Source: Phylloscopus collybita
Taxonomy: Eukaryota > Chordata > Aves > Passeriformes > Phylloscopidae
Assembly (NCBI GenBank): GCA_027886175.1
Contig: JAJNNQ010000029.1
Span: forward strand, 2,728,001 to 2,792,000
Reading direction: 5' to 3'
DNA: 64,000 bases
In this document: positions 9,873 through 23,000 of the stretch, piece after piece
How the letters are laid out: every line of letters starts with the position of its first letter
How positions within the stretch are numbered: position 1 is the stretch's first letter
The notes under the pieces: generated by a model
The model's database searches: none
What the model saw: the letters and a program-made list of their open reading frames with translations, nothing else
What the model was told of the DNA's origin: nothing
Translations under genes and position numbers: made by a program

Positions 9873-12800
9873 TGATAGAAAATACAAGTAGGAAACGCTA
9901 CATCAAATCTTAAAAGACAGAAAATATAAAGAAGTAAATAAAGGATTTTTTAATTAATTGAAAATATATTCTGATGTACAGTCAATTCAGAATAAACCTA
10001 CTTCAGACCGTGTTTTGCCTAAATGCTACCATATAACATGATAAGTAATATGTTGAGATGTTACCTTTGAAAGTTTTAAGCAGCTCTTCCATCTGTTTGT
10101 GGTTTCAGATTTTTTTGTGATTCAGAATACCACATAATACTTATTCTTATGACCTGGTCAAGAGTCTTCTTTGGCTGTCATTTTATTGTTGTATTGCTAA
10201 ACTGGATTTTGTCTCCTAGTTCAAATGTTCCATTTTCTTGTGTGGAATATATAAATTTATTCCATTGATTAAATTTTAAATTCAAAACCAGTTTTCAACT
10301 GTCAGTGTTTGAACATTTCAGAACTGCCATACAGAAACCAGTTCAGTTTCATGAATTTGTGTTTTTCTGATCAAAAATTGTGCCAGAAGAATTATCAGTA
10401 CAACTACATAATGCACCTCAGGCTTGGCCTCATCCTTTTATGATTTAGGATTTCTTTTGATCTTACCAATAATGTGTAGTTTATGGCACATAAAAGGAAC
10501 AATAGTACAATATATTCTTTGTGGTGGAGACTCTGCACCCTAATGATTTGAATGAAGGCTAGAGAGGAGATACTAGGGATGGTGTCCCTTAACAGAAGAC
10601 ATAAGCCAACATAAAGGGAAAGAAACCACTAATTTATAATAGTATTCTGATTACAGAATGGATTAAGTGTTTTTTTCTAAATTTTAATGAAATTAGCTTA
10701 CATATCCCTTTCATTTGTTTTGGTAATACTAATCTTACTAACATTATGAGTAATATCTACTATGAATGCATATTAGTCATCTCTTTAAAAGCTGTAACTT
10801 TCACTATTTACCACAACCAAGATTTTAGCACCATGTTTTCATACTTCCATAACTTTTTTGTTTTTCTATTATTATCTGTGATGGAATCAATTTTCATTTT
10901 TATTAAAAAGCAATTTTACACATTGTAGAAAAAAACTGGTTTTTAAATTCTTTTTTATCCATGTCCAAATGTATCTTTAACTCACATTTAGATTCCTTTA
11001 TATACACTAATGACCATCTGTTCAACTATGTTATTCAATTTATTCAAGTGTATGATAAACATTAAAGATTGAACCTGATTCTCCATTTGAAATATCCTAT
11101 TGCATATGTATTATCTTCTAATCTTAACTCATCTTCTAATTTTAAGTAATCTAAATTTTTCAATCTACTAAAAATAAACATGTCAGTCAAATTAGTAAAT
11201 AAATACGGTAAACATCCACTGTTTTCACAGTGCATTTTTAGGTGAATAATCTTGTCATCTCCATATACTTTTATCTGTGTCAGCTCTGAATCTAGACTGC
11301 TAATTCTCTAGGGCAGATTTCATTTTTTTTTTAAATTAAACAATATTAACAGTATCTAATCAAACAATCGGAAATAAAAGACCAGAAGAATTGTCTAATA
11401 CAATGCACAGAAAAGTGCATTTCTCGGGAAAACAAAACAAAAGTGTTATATCTTTCTTAAGAACTGAATCTCTTAATCTTGATTTTGAGCCCAAGATGCT
11501 GAGGTTACAATACAGTTTTAATATAACTAAATACTACAAACAGATCATGTTGATTTTACAGGTCTTTTTCTTAATTTTACCTGATTCTTCAAGCCACTGA
11601 GCTCAAATTTGATATAGGAATGCAGAGATACTAAGAACAAACAAAATTATATAATTTCAAACCATCACAGATGCAGATTGCCTATACAGATGCAAAATAT
11701 TTGCTATAAAATACGAACGTAATTTATAATGGTTGTGATGAAACTGATTGTTAAAGTCATATATTTAGCATGGGTTGTAGAGAAAGAAATTTTTCAGGAG
11801 AAAGAAATGAGTGAAGGCTCTATGAAGTGTTCTTGAATTGCCTCTATAACCTGGATCACTGTGACAATGTGGGGTACTAGTTAGCAGCTTTTTACTATAT
11901 TCCGTTTGCAGTCAAGTAATAAGGAAATAAAACGGTAGAGAATTAGGACTAAAATAACTTGATAGGAAGAAAGTAAAACAGTATCAGCCATACTTACATT
12001 AGGAAGGAATGTTATTAGAAATAAAATAGATAATATGTTAAAGGATCATCTAAGGCTATATTACATAATTACAAAAAATAATAGATAATAAATACTCTAT
12101 TATTTATTATAATATATGACCTTTTAAATTAAATCTGATATGGGTTGCTGAGAGGCTTTTTCCTCTGAAAAAAAAAGAACCCATGACCTGAAGGGAAAAT
12201 TAGAAAATTATCTTCTTCTAATAAGGAATTTTGGAGGTTTACAGTAACAAATTAAATTCTGGAAACATGTGATATTTGGTTGGTTGGTTGGTTTTATTAA
12301 ATGAAATATAATATGCATTCAATACATTTATTTAGATATTATAAACACTATTCTCTATTTCATATATTAAAGAGGATTTCAGAATTCTAGTTTTATTAAA
12401 TGTTGATTGATATATGATACGATCCAGGCATCTTCCATCCACCAAACCATCCAGTTTACTATCCAAAGTTTATAGTGCCAGAGCAGTAAACCTGATGATC
12501 CTGTATCTACAGACAATATTGTCTCTTGTATTTTATCACTTACAGCATTTCCACTTTCATGAAAGGTGAGGACTGTAAGCCCAACCAGTCCAACAGATGT
12601 TCAACATTTCCAGCTTTCCCTGAAATAAAATGCTCATTCTGACGGCTTGAGGGCAGACAATGTTTTCCAACTTCACACTCTTTCAGCATGTAAATGATTA
12701 GCTGGATATTGTTACATTCTAATTTTTATAGCATGTCCACGTTGTTTGGATTTTTTTCAAGATGTTCAAACCATCTATTAGAAGTTAAATATTTTATGTT

Positions 12801-14799
12801 TGTTCAAAAGTTATAAAACTGCAAAGGCATTTTCCATATCTATTTAAAGATGATGCAAAATTAATATAAATGCATCTCTAATGGTTCATATTTTTATTTA
12901 TTTATGTTGATGTAGTATAAAAATTATCCTTTTAGTGTTTTCTACTCTATGGTAAAATAAGCATATCCATGTGTTACATTCTAAAATATGCTATTTAATT
13001 CAATATTCTCTTTCAACATACACCATGTAATGAAAGATACAGCAATCTGTGTCCTCATGAATGACACACATTGACATATCAGTTATTTATAAAACTAGAT
13101 ATTATTTTTCAGAAGATAATCTGTGATGATACAAAGTATTTAAAAAATGGAAAAGTTGGGCTCTAGCTTCATCCTGAAATGAGCCAAACAGTCTATCAGA
13201 ACTTCTGAAATCAGATTGCAAAAAAGCTTTGATCAAACGTTGGTCTTTGAATATATAGGTTACTATGGATACCTGGTTACTAAGGTTAAACCAGATCTGT
13301 AAAATAATAAAAGATGTGGTAGCTCAGAATCATGCTAGGAATCTATAGTTCTTTGATTTGAACAAAGATTTTCCTTCTTTGATTACCACTTCAGCCTTTC
13401 TACTATTATGCTTTCTGTGGTGGTTACTCTACCTTTAAAAAAAAAAAAAAAAAGAATGGATTAGCAAGGATGTACTTAAATGTGTTATCTAATACTGCCA
13501 CTTAGGATAATGAATTTAATCTCTAAAGAAAACTGTACAGTCAAAAAAGTATGCAGATCTTGATAGAGCCAGGCAATAAAGAAAAATATTTACTGTCAAG
13601 ACCAAGTAGGAGCCACAGACACAGGGAAAACAACTTTGGTCAGTTGTTCAATTTCATTCTGAAAAATCCATTTTCCATCCTTTACTCTGGAGATTTACCA
13701 AACTGTGCAGTAGGTGCATATGCTAAGGTTTGCTAAGCAGTGCATGTCATTGTGCTAAAAATGGTCGTACCTTAGAAATGTACAGAATATGTACAGAACA
13801 GTGGTTTACCCCACGCAGTAGTACCATGAAGAAATTGAAACCTGTGCAAGAACTGGAAGGAGGCATGCCCATAGATATGGGACTACTTCTGTAATCTTTC
13901 TTCAGGGATTTTATAGGGAGCATGTGTTAAAATCTAGCCAGACACCTGTATCAACTGCACCTTTTGAAATGCCCAAGGAAGTTCCTCACAGAGACATGCC
14001 CAATACAAAGCCATTCTCATTATCCAAAAATGCCTTTTGTCTCCAGGCAGTTTTTACACTGCTTAGGGCCCACTGGCATAAAGGACAAGAGTGACTAGAT
14101 CCCAGGGCTGTTAGACATTGGGTAGTAACTCTGTTAGACATGAAACTTCAGGATATCAGAAGGGCTCTGCTGCTAGTCCTACAACCACTTGTGTAACAGT
14201 TTGAAGAAGATCCTTTGTCTCTCCAATCCCCTAAGGTCCCTAAGGTCAGACAGTAGTTTTATCCCTGTGCAGGTAAGGAAGTGTGTGCATGGCCATGCAT
14301 ATACAATATCCTTTTCTGTTGATGTTTTTAATATAATTTAATAAGAAACTTCCTTTTTTGAACTGTGGGTTCTTGCAAAGCTAATGATCTTGTGTTCACA
14401 AATCCATAGGGATAAGACCCTGAAAAGTTTCATAACACATAGAGAAGAAAAGGAAGACTGTTCTCGTTCAAGATAGTTTGACAAGTTTTTCATGACTAAG
14501 TAGAAAAAAAAATTAAAAATAATAAAGGAAACACTTTAAAACTAGGAGTTTGGTCAACTACTCAAAGTGTGAGGCAAATAATCCTTACTTGAAAATGTTC
14601 TATTTTGAAATAAAACAGTTCAAATTGTTCCTTTTTAGAAGTCTTTAATAAAGTCTGAGCAAATGTAAGGTCAATTTATTAAAGTGAGTTGTAATTTATT
14701 AAATACTCTTAATCATAATTAAGCCTTAAATGACATCTGAAATCAATGCAAATGGTAAGAAAATATGATAAATTGCTGTATACCACAGCTCAAATATTT
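9873..14799. other. AT-rich DNA, no gene recognised
   Basis: Nearly 5 kb without a recognisable gene or interspersed repeat. Only short low-complexity tracts are visible, such as TTGG units near 12278-12293 and an A-run near 13437-13453. The largest open frames are 60-70 codons, with nothing recognisable. Old repeats may be present beyond recognition by eye. Confidence 0.5.
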
Positions 14800-14999
14800 A
14801 AATATCAGTAGCCCACAGTTTTATGGAACACTAACAACTAATCACTTGGGAAAAATAAGTATAATATAGCCTTGCTAGTATGTATAAAGAAAAGAAAAAA
14901 AAAAAAAGAAAAAAAACCCAGGAAAAACAGAAATTAAGTAAATTAGCATATCCTACTAATGAAAAAAAACAACAAACCCTGAATATTCAAATCCCTGAA
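14800..14999 (+). repeat. 200-bp direct repeat, copy 1
   Basis: This segment recurs at 16196-16395 at the same length, with only two mismatches, both in the A-rich stretch near the middle (about 14907-14916). Flanks of the two copies are unrelated. It includes an internal A13-G-A8 tract, has no obvious retroposon ends, and no target-site duplication is visible. Confidence 0.95.
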
Positions 15000-16195
15000 A
15001 CAGAAAATTTAAAGGAAAGAGTAAATGAAAAATTTTAAAAATCCATAGCTACTAAACTTTAATGGGAATATGATGAGAATTTTAATCTGAACATTTGCTC
15101 CTGCTCAATAGCATGCTCAGGTCTGAAATATAAATCAATCTCTATTTTAGACAAGTGATTTTAAAAGTGAATAAAGACATTCAGCAATTTCTTCATAATC
15201 TGAACTCTCTGCACAAAAAAAAAAAAAAAAAATCTGTGTTTTGGAGACCAACTCTATAAATACTTAAAAACATAGATATATCTGTCTGAGATACCTGAGT
15301 TTCAGTTGCCAGTTCATTATTTTGTTTCAAAATGAAAATTTCTATTAAATATGCTATTGAAATATATTTTTTTGTCTCCATCCTAATTCAGAATTACAAA
15401 TATTCTTTACCTCCACTTGAAATTACACATGTAGTCTCATGCCTAGCTCTGAGTGAAGATGATGAAATATAACAAAAGTCAGAAGGGTGGTTCTATTTCC
15501 AAGTGCTCTGAATGATGCCTGAACAGCCCAAGCAAAACACAACTTTTCCCATTCTTATCTTTACCAGTGTGAACTGTAGAGCTGAAAGAAAAACAAAAAC
15601 TGTTTCAAAATTCACATGAACTCCCACACACAAATTGATATCTACCTTTGGGCAGCTGGATTTCACTCAAAAAATCATCTGTGGAGAACAGCTTCCCTGG
15701 TGGCTGTGCCAACCCAGACAAGTACCTCAGATGTAGTTATCTGTGTTAAAAACACCTTAAGTTTATTGACATCAGCCTCTCAGGCTCTATTCTGCTAAGG
15801 AAAATGCTTTTCTTTAATTTCACTTATTTACTCACTTGTGAAAAATAAATGCAGTTTTAAGGTATTTAGTTATGAGGAAAAGTGAAAAGTTTCTTCTTAT
15901 GGGAAGAAATTTGGTTTCCACATGTAAGTCCTTTGCAGACAGTTTGACAAGACATTCAGCTTCAGAGATCATTCAAAACATAGAATATTTTACTTTTTGT
16001 TCAAGTAGATTTTGAAATTTTGATGAAACAATAAAAAAGTAGTATAGTTATCCAAAGTCCATTAAGTCATCCACCTTTTGATGATTAGTACATATACACA
16101 GTTTTTAACACATTTTCATTTAGAAACCTACATTAACAAATCATATTAAAATTGCATGTATTTTATAGTTTACTTGCAACAAAACCAACACTAAA
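15000..16195. other. AT-rich spacer between the two 200-bp repeats
   Basis: No gene is recognised. A pure A-run lies near 15215-15232. The 62- and 60-codon frames at 15193-15381 (-) and 15616-15798 (+) have no recognisable domain. Confidence 0.55.
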
Positions 16196-16395
16196 AAATA
16201 TCAGTAGCCCACAGTTTTATGGAACACTAACAACTAATCACTTGGGAAAAATAAGTATAATATAGCCTTGCTAGTATGTATAAAGAAAAGAAAAAAAAAA
16301 AAAGGAAAAAAAACCAGGAAAAACAGAAATTAAGTAAATTAGCATATCCTACTAATGAAAAAAAACAACAAACCCTGAATATTCAAATCCCTGAA
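16196..16395 (+). repeat. 200-bp direct repeat, copy 2
   Basis: Near-identical to 14800-14999 (198 of 200 by eye), displaced by 1396 bp in the same orientation. Left flank (…accaacacta) and right flank (tttgactcc…) differ from those of copy 1, so the repeat is sharply bounded. Confidence 0.95.
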
Positions 16396-19300
16396 TTTGA
16401 CTCCTTCAGCACAGAGTAACTTCTGCAACGTGATTGAAAACAGACTACTTCAGGAAGAAATATGCAAGTAGAATGACTTTATAAATTACCACACTACATT
16501 TCCTTCTAAGAATGAAATCAAGTGAGTTTTTAGCAGTCCATTCTTAGTACAAGGGGCTTATCTTCAATGAGTTTTTAGTAAAATAAGTATTTTTCAGCTG
16601 ATTCATTTCCCACTTGTAAAACACAGTAATCTTCTATTAAAATATGATGTGAAAATTGGCTAGGCAGTGTTATTAGGAAGATTCAGAGGGTGCTGTCAGT
16701 AATACACTAACTACCAATCTGTAAGACTATCCTGAGAACCATATTTACTGAATGCCCAAAATATGGACAAATCTATAAATAAAGCTGTATAAAAGATTTA
16801 AAGTTAATACTACAGAGATTAATGAAGTAGATTGGAGCCATCCACTCTATTTAACTAGCTTGTGTAAGATCTTTTACACTGAAAGTCCTAATATTAAAAT
16901 CCTGTTTTTACCACTCAGATGTTAGCTCTACAGTAATACTTGAGGGAAAAGGAAAAAAAAAATGAAGCAATTTGGACTGTCAGAGTCATTTAACTGATAT
17001 GCTCCTCATGTGCCACCATATCTTTTGTTTTCTGCCAGTTAGCCTCACATTAAACTTTTGTATTTTTTCTCTTAATAGAATGGCAGGATAGGAGCAGAGG
17101 GGGCCAGCTTGCAGGGAAACTAATATATATCATTAGTGGGACTGGCTTTTGAGTTCTTTTTCCAATGTTAACCAAATGTGACAGTGGGATCAACAAACAA
17201 AAAAATCTTAGTATTTCAGACATCAGTTTCTGTCCAGAGGGGATATAAAATTGCCAAAGTAAATATTGAGCCTGGCTTTGAGTTTAACAGCTGAGAAAAA
17301 TGAAAGTAGAATAATCCATACTCTTAGAGATTGTAGAGTTGATAAACAACATACAGCACTGCACCAAAAAAAAAAATAAAAATCTGTGCTTATGTGTTTG
17401 GATTGTCATTTAAAGCTGCACTGAATGGTCAAAACAATGTTTTATGTACCTAGAGAAATAGGGGGAAGAAGTGGATTGGAAGGATGGTGGTAAAATGCAT
17501 CAATATTTTCCCATGTTGAAATACAAAGGGCTATTTTTCCCCTTAAAGTGCCAATACAATATGTCAGAAACCTAGATTGTAGTTACACCATACCTGTAAT
17601 TGAAGTACTTGAGTCAACTTTAAGTGATATAAAGGGTGGTACAATAAGAACCATATTCTTTTGTATTCAAAGGTTGCATTTTTCCACCTTGATGTTATAG
17701 CAATTATTTTGGGCCTTGCCCTGATATTTTAATTCTCACAGATTCATTATAATGTAATACTGTAATATATGCCAGGTACTGATTTAAGTTTTGCTTTGGG
17801 GGCGAGATTGATTTTATTCTTCAATTATTTTTTATTCAGTCTGGTGGTCACTGATCTCCACACAAGGTAATTAGTGGTTTAAAAATAACCTGTGAAAATT
17901 AATTTAAATGCCCTATTTCAAAATACCGAGTGATGATTACCATAAATATGCAGCTAACACATAAAAGGGTGAGGAGCTCAACTATTTTGACACTCTTGAT
18001 TAAATCAAAGTTTATGCTTCAGACTTCAGCAATGCCAAATCTATCCTAATGTGATTTAACAAACTTTAATTACAGATGTAGTTTACAGTGTTCCTTAAAA
18101 TATTATCATCCATAAAGTAAAAAAACTCTGAAATTTGCCAAATATCTTAGTAATGCTTGGATAGTGTGACTTACTTTCTTCTTTTCAGAGGTTGTCGTGA
18201 TGCTAAATGTGCCCTTAAGCACAAGAAAATTCTAAATATCTAACATTTATCGAGAAATATCCTTGCAGCAATGATTTCAGGTGCAAAATAGTTCTATTTT
18301 AAAGTAAGCATAATCCTACAAACACATTGTGATTCAAAGTCAAGCACAAAGCACAAGTATACATTTTATTATCAAAACAGTGAATAAGCCTTTTACTTGA
18401 CATTGAAAAAAGACAGTACACAATTGCATGAGAGAAGCAGAGCTAATATTAAAATTTTCCACACTCATTAAATCCCAAGGAATCCCGAGAAATAATAATG
18501 ATATCAAAAGCTGACTCTGCTGTATGGATCTGAATTACTACAAAAGGTCATCTGCACAACCTTTGAGTGGTGTATTCATGTGCCTGGATTATCTCCTTAA
18601 TGTTTCACCTGAACTGAGACTAATAGTATAAGATCTATACTTAAAGTCCAGTAATCTGGTATTTTATCTCTCTCTTACCATTTGTTCTGTCAGACATTAA
18701 ACATTATCACTTTAAAAAGGTAGCTTTCTGCTAAGTGAGGCAATAGAAAGTACGGTTAACAGCTAGGCACTCCAATGCAGCATGATAATTAAAGCTTCCG
18801 AACACTACAGAGGCAAATATATATCCACACACTAAGATATAAATGCTGAAATCAATGCATATAGATTAAATGTATGCCAAATTTCTATTTTCCAGGATTA
18901 CAAGTCTCAACAATGAAAATAATTTGAGAAAAGCATAGTGGTTTTAGAAAGAAAGGTCAATATTTTATAAAATAGATGCTTAACGCAACTAAACACAATA
19001 AACATATTAAACACTACTAGACCTATTAATTCCAATGATATAACCTATGTTCATGAAATTAAACTATACCAAAGTTGCAAACTGGACTTTTCCCTGTATC
19101 AAAGTAGTCTGAATAAGAACAGTATTATTTAAAAGATCAGGAACTTTGCTAAGTGCTTGGAAAAATATCTTAGTCAGAAACATTTTATGTTATTACTTTC
19201 TTATCTTAGAAGGTTTTCTTAAATAATTTTATAATTAGTTATATAGCCATTATCAGATTATAATAGATAATTTACATGCAGGTCGGACATGAAGACTGGT

Positions 19301-20099
19301 TAAGAGCACATTGACTTTATATAGTCCAGATAAAATGAAATTCAGATGGAAGAAACCTTATCACCCAGCTCAAATTTGCAAAGGTAAACACTAATAATCT
19401 TCAAAGATATGAAGATTTACAGTGCCTTTTTAATTTCTTCTCAAGTATGTCCACACTAACTTGCAATCTTCTTTTATACTGTTGCACATAATTTTATTCT
19501 TTTTTCATAAATTCTGCCTCTTCAGTGTATGGGGTGAGATATATATCCTAAAAGGCTTTCCCCTTTTGATTTTAGGGAGTAGCTCCAGGACCACAGTACC
19601 TAAACTCCAAGGCTAAATACTGACAAAAAAAATGTTTCTGAGAGCTACTTAAACTGAAAAATGAAAATAACGATTTCTTCTCCAATCTTCATATTCAGGG
19701 AAATGTGCAACAGAGAAAAAAACCAATGCAGTGGAAGAAGAATCAGGCAAGATGGGCCCAGGTAAAATCTTTGTAAATCTTAAGGAAGACTATAGGGAAA
19801 AACTGACAGTTACTAGGAAAACTAAAAGTGTCTCAACATAAAGGGAACGCAAAGAAAAGGATTTCTTACTCATAAAATTCTGTAAAAGTTAATCAACTGG
19901 TTATGCCACTTGATGGTTTTGTAAATGGCCTTTGCTGAGTTAATGAGTAGAGAATACTTCCTCCCTCAACTAGCCAAGATCAGCAAAGGGAAGTGCATAC
20001 ATAACTCAGTCTAGAATGGAGTACTAAAATCAGAAAAAATTCCAACCAAACCAATGATTTATTAAAAATATTAATATTGACCTAATACTGATATCCAAC
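16396..20099. other. AT-rich DNA with possible conserved noncoding sequence, no gene recognised
   Basis: No recognisable repeat or exon in about 3.7 kb. Parts such as 17880-18100 and 18440-18760 have a balanced, non-repetitive texture typical of conserved noncoding elements, with many TAAT/ATTA cores. That impression cannot be tested from one sequence. Confidence 0.4.
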
Positions 20100-20751
20100 T
20101 GAGACGGACAAAAACTCTCTAACAGTTTGCAGTTAGAAAGTGTATGTTTATTGCAGCGCTGGGCAGCGTGGGGGGTAGTCCTCAAAAACATACCGCACCT
20201 TACAGAAAATCACAAAGTCATTTTATTTACAAAACTGTTGAATATCCAAAGTACAAATGCATATTCATAACCCTGGTACATCCCATTCCCCGCTTTGTAT
20301 GGTAATTAGCAAAAAAACAATTAAGCATGCGTAGTTTGTCCTTTGAAATGGGTCGGTGGTCTCATTTAAGAGGAGTGGGTTTAAAATGAGGAAGTAAAAT
20401 GACTCTTCATCACCCTGAACTTTCTACCTTTTCAATGCAAATTGTGGTAGGACTCCCATTTCCTTAAGTACAGTGACTTTCAATAAGTTTCAGGATTGGG
20501 GAGTCTCTGCAATTGTCCTGTGTCCCTAAACCCATTTATCAGGTTCCCTATTTATTGTTTCAAGCACAGTTAAGCAAACAAAGTTGACAAGCAATCAGTT
20601 ATTTGGAAAAAGTTAACTCAAGCCTAGTCTTCCTTAGCTAACTACAAAGCTTTTAATTAACTTCAACAACCATAACAACAACCACTAAAATCTTAATTTC
20701 CCTAAAATCCTATGTTCTTTAAAGTCTATGTCTCACCAAACCAAGACATCA
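20100..20751 (-). mobile_element. Solo LTR of an endogenous retrovirus (about 650 bp), antisense
   Basis: Read on the - strand the element starts TGATGTCTTGG (or TGTCTTGG at 20748) and ends GTCTCA at 20100, giving the TG...CA ends of an LTR. A polyadenylation signal AATAAA lies on the - strand at 20147-20152, about 50 bases before the 3' end, with a TATA-like 'taaataaaa' upstream near 20222-20230. This sets the orientation. Flanking pentamers differ at one position (GTTTG/GTTGG on the - strand), so the target-site duplication is imperfect and the exact ends are uncertain. No internal viral genes adjoin it. Confidence 0.7.
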
Positions 20752-22860
20752 CAAACAAACAAACAAACAAAAAACCCCAATAAGAATAAAATTTGAAGAG
20801 AGAAACAAGCAACAGACTTGAATTGAATCTCAGTCATTCTTGAGAACTGGGAATGTCTGGAGTGTCCAGAAGTCAGTGGTGAGCACGTAGAGCCAGGTGA
20901 TGGGAGTCACATTCCATAACACAAAAAATCTAACCTTTATAAAACTAGTGATGGCTTCTTACAAAATATTTGTTTACCCTTTATCTTTTAAAGTTTCAGA
21001 TGGCTTTAGCTCAACAATTTACATTTGCGATCTATTCCTTTTACCTTCTTTTTGTTTTAGAGGTACATTAATAGTATTCAGAACACTAATTTTTATAGGA
21101 GAAAAATCTGCTTTTAAAAATAGCAGGCAGTTTTTCCTGTTGGAAGTACAATTCAAAGAAGCAAAATATCACAATCCATTATCTTATTTAACCCTGAGGT
21201 ACAAAGTTGATTTAATGTTAAATTTATAAATGCACTTTGCATAGTGCTTAGCATGCAGAATACAAATGCCAATGCCAATGGCATCAAAATGGTAAACACC
21301 ATTAAGTTATGCCTAAGTGTTTGTTAAAGTAGTAGACTCTCTAAGGTTATATATTTTTGTTTGTTTGCTACCAAAATTCAAAATAAGCATAAAAAAACAT
21401 GTTTCTTCAACTATTTATAATCAAAATGGGTTTTATTTCCTGATATTTAAATAATTCTAGTAGTTCTTGAGCCATCTGAACTAAAAGTGAAACATGAATA
21501 TTAATAAATGTATCTAGAGAACCAATATTAATACAAGCTATTCCACAAAGACTCTGACATAAATCTGTTACATTATTAGATTATATGAAGTTATTTCACC
21601 CAAAGCATAATGAGATACCAACTCAAATTAATACATAGCAATAGATATTTTGCTACCTATAAAAATAAATTAAATAGAAACCCCCTATATCCTATAAATT
21701 GAGAAGACAGGACTGAGTAAGAGATAAATGTTTATTTTATTCTTGTTGACATAGTATGTGCAGGTTATGAAAGAAAATAAAATTGTCCTTCCATCAGATT
21801 TTGTCTTCACTAGAGAAACAAATGTGGATCCACCCCATCTCTCTGAAAAAAAATTACAAGTGAGCCCACAAATAAAGCCTGTGGACTTGTATCCCATTCA
21901 TTTCAACAGAGTGTGGATGTCAATACATAATTATGCTCTTTTATGCAGTCCACCTGATGGTCTCAGAATATCAAAATACTTTAAGAACATAGGACTAAAA
22001 AGAATTTTAAAATTTCCGATAGTGCTCTCAAAACAGAGGGTACATTTCTACCACAACCGGTTGTGGTCTGCAAAATATTTCTTACATAAATAAAAATTCA
22101 TCTGCCATTAAATCTTAGCACAACATGAATACTTAGCACACTAAATGCATTCTTCTTCTTTCTATCTTGAGGAAGTCATTCCAGTAATCATCGAAGCTGG
22201 CAGCTAAATGAAAATGTACTGATTTAGATATTTATGTTTACTTAGTCCATTTTCTTGTTAGCTACATACTCAGAAAATGTTGCATTCTTATATTTCTATC
22301 TAAAAAAAAAAAAAGAAAAAAATCCTTGAGCAGATTATAAATTAAATTAATTATTTTAGGATGTTTGCATAAATATAGTAAATTTCTTATCTTTGATCTT
22401 AAAATAATACATATTGTCCCAGGAAGTATGGTCAAAATAAATAATAAAAAGCCTTTTTTACTAGCATGACCCAGGTTTCCAGCAATATTGATGCAAAGAC
22501 TGCTGTGCTAATGCACGGCATCCTTTTTCAAATAACAAATTTATCATCTATCATGTTCAGTTTCAGAACACTTCCAACAGCTACATGCTGAACTTAAATG
22601 TCTGAGCATATCTCTAAAATTAGTTCCATAGGTAGCCTACAGCATACAAAAATGCTGGAGAAGAGGACACGTTCTTCAGGATTTTAAAATACCAGACTCT
22701 GAATGTTGCAGAAAAAAGGAAGATTTCAAGTTTTCGGTTGCTAGAGGAAAATAGTATCACTTTTATATTTTCATTTTGGTGGAGTTTGAGGGGTTCACTG
22801 CTTGTTAAATTAAGCAGAAAAAATGATAGCCATTTTGATAACTGTAATAGAATTAATTAA
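20752..22860. other. AT-rich DNA, no gene recognised
   Basis: The right side of the LTR is followed by a short CAAA tract (to about 20772). The overlapping 110-codon frames at 20897-21229 and 21758-22093 have no recognisable domain. The palindrome at 22050-22067 is listed separately. Confidence 0.5.
22050..22067. promoter_or_regulatory. 18-bp perfect palindrome with Grainyhead- and RUNX-type cores (candidate)
   Basis: ACCACAACCGGTTGTGGT is a spacerless perfect palindrome. Its centre, AACCGGTT, matches the known Grainyhead-like core, and each end carries ACCACA/TGTGGT, the RUNX core. The palindrome is certain; binding is inference and may be coincidental. Confidence 0.35.
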
Positions 22861-23000
22861 TTTGGAGTGGACCTCTAGAGGTCCTCTGGTCCAGCCTGTC
22901 ACTTAAAGCAAGGCCAGAACTGGTCAGGTTGTGCAGGGCCTTCTGTGGTAAAACGTTCAGTATGTTCCAGAATAAAGTTCCATAATCTTGCTAGATAGCT
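22861..23000 (-). mobile_element. CR1 LINE 3'-end fragment, antisense
   Basis: The + strand shows the reverse complement of a CR1 terminus: 'ggacctctagaggtcctctggtccagcc' type sequence at about 22868-22897, followed by a degraded 'aaagcaaggccag...gtcaggttgtgcaggg' block. It is short, noncoding and diverged; the right boundary is approximate. Confidence 0.75.

Noticed and set aside
21758..22093. 111-codon frame overlapping the palindrome
   Set aside because: No ATG-context, domain or homologue recognised; AT-typical composition.
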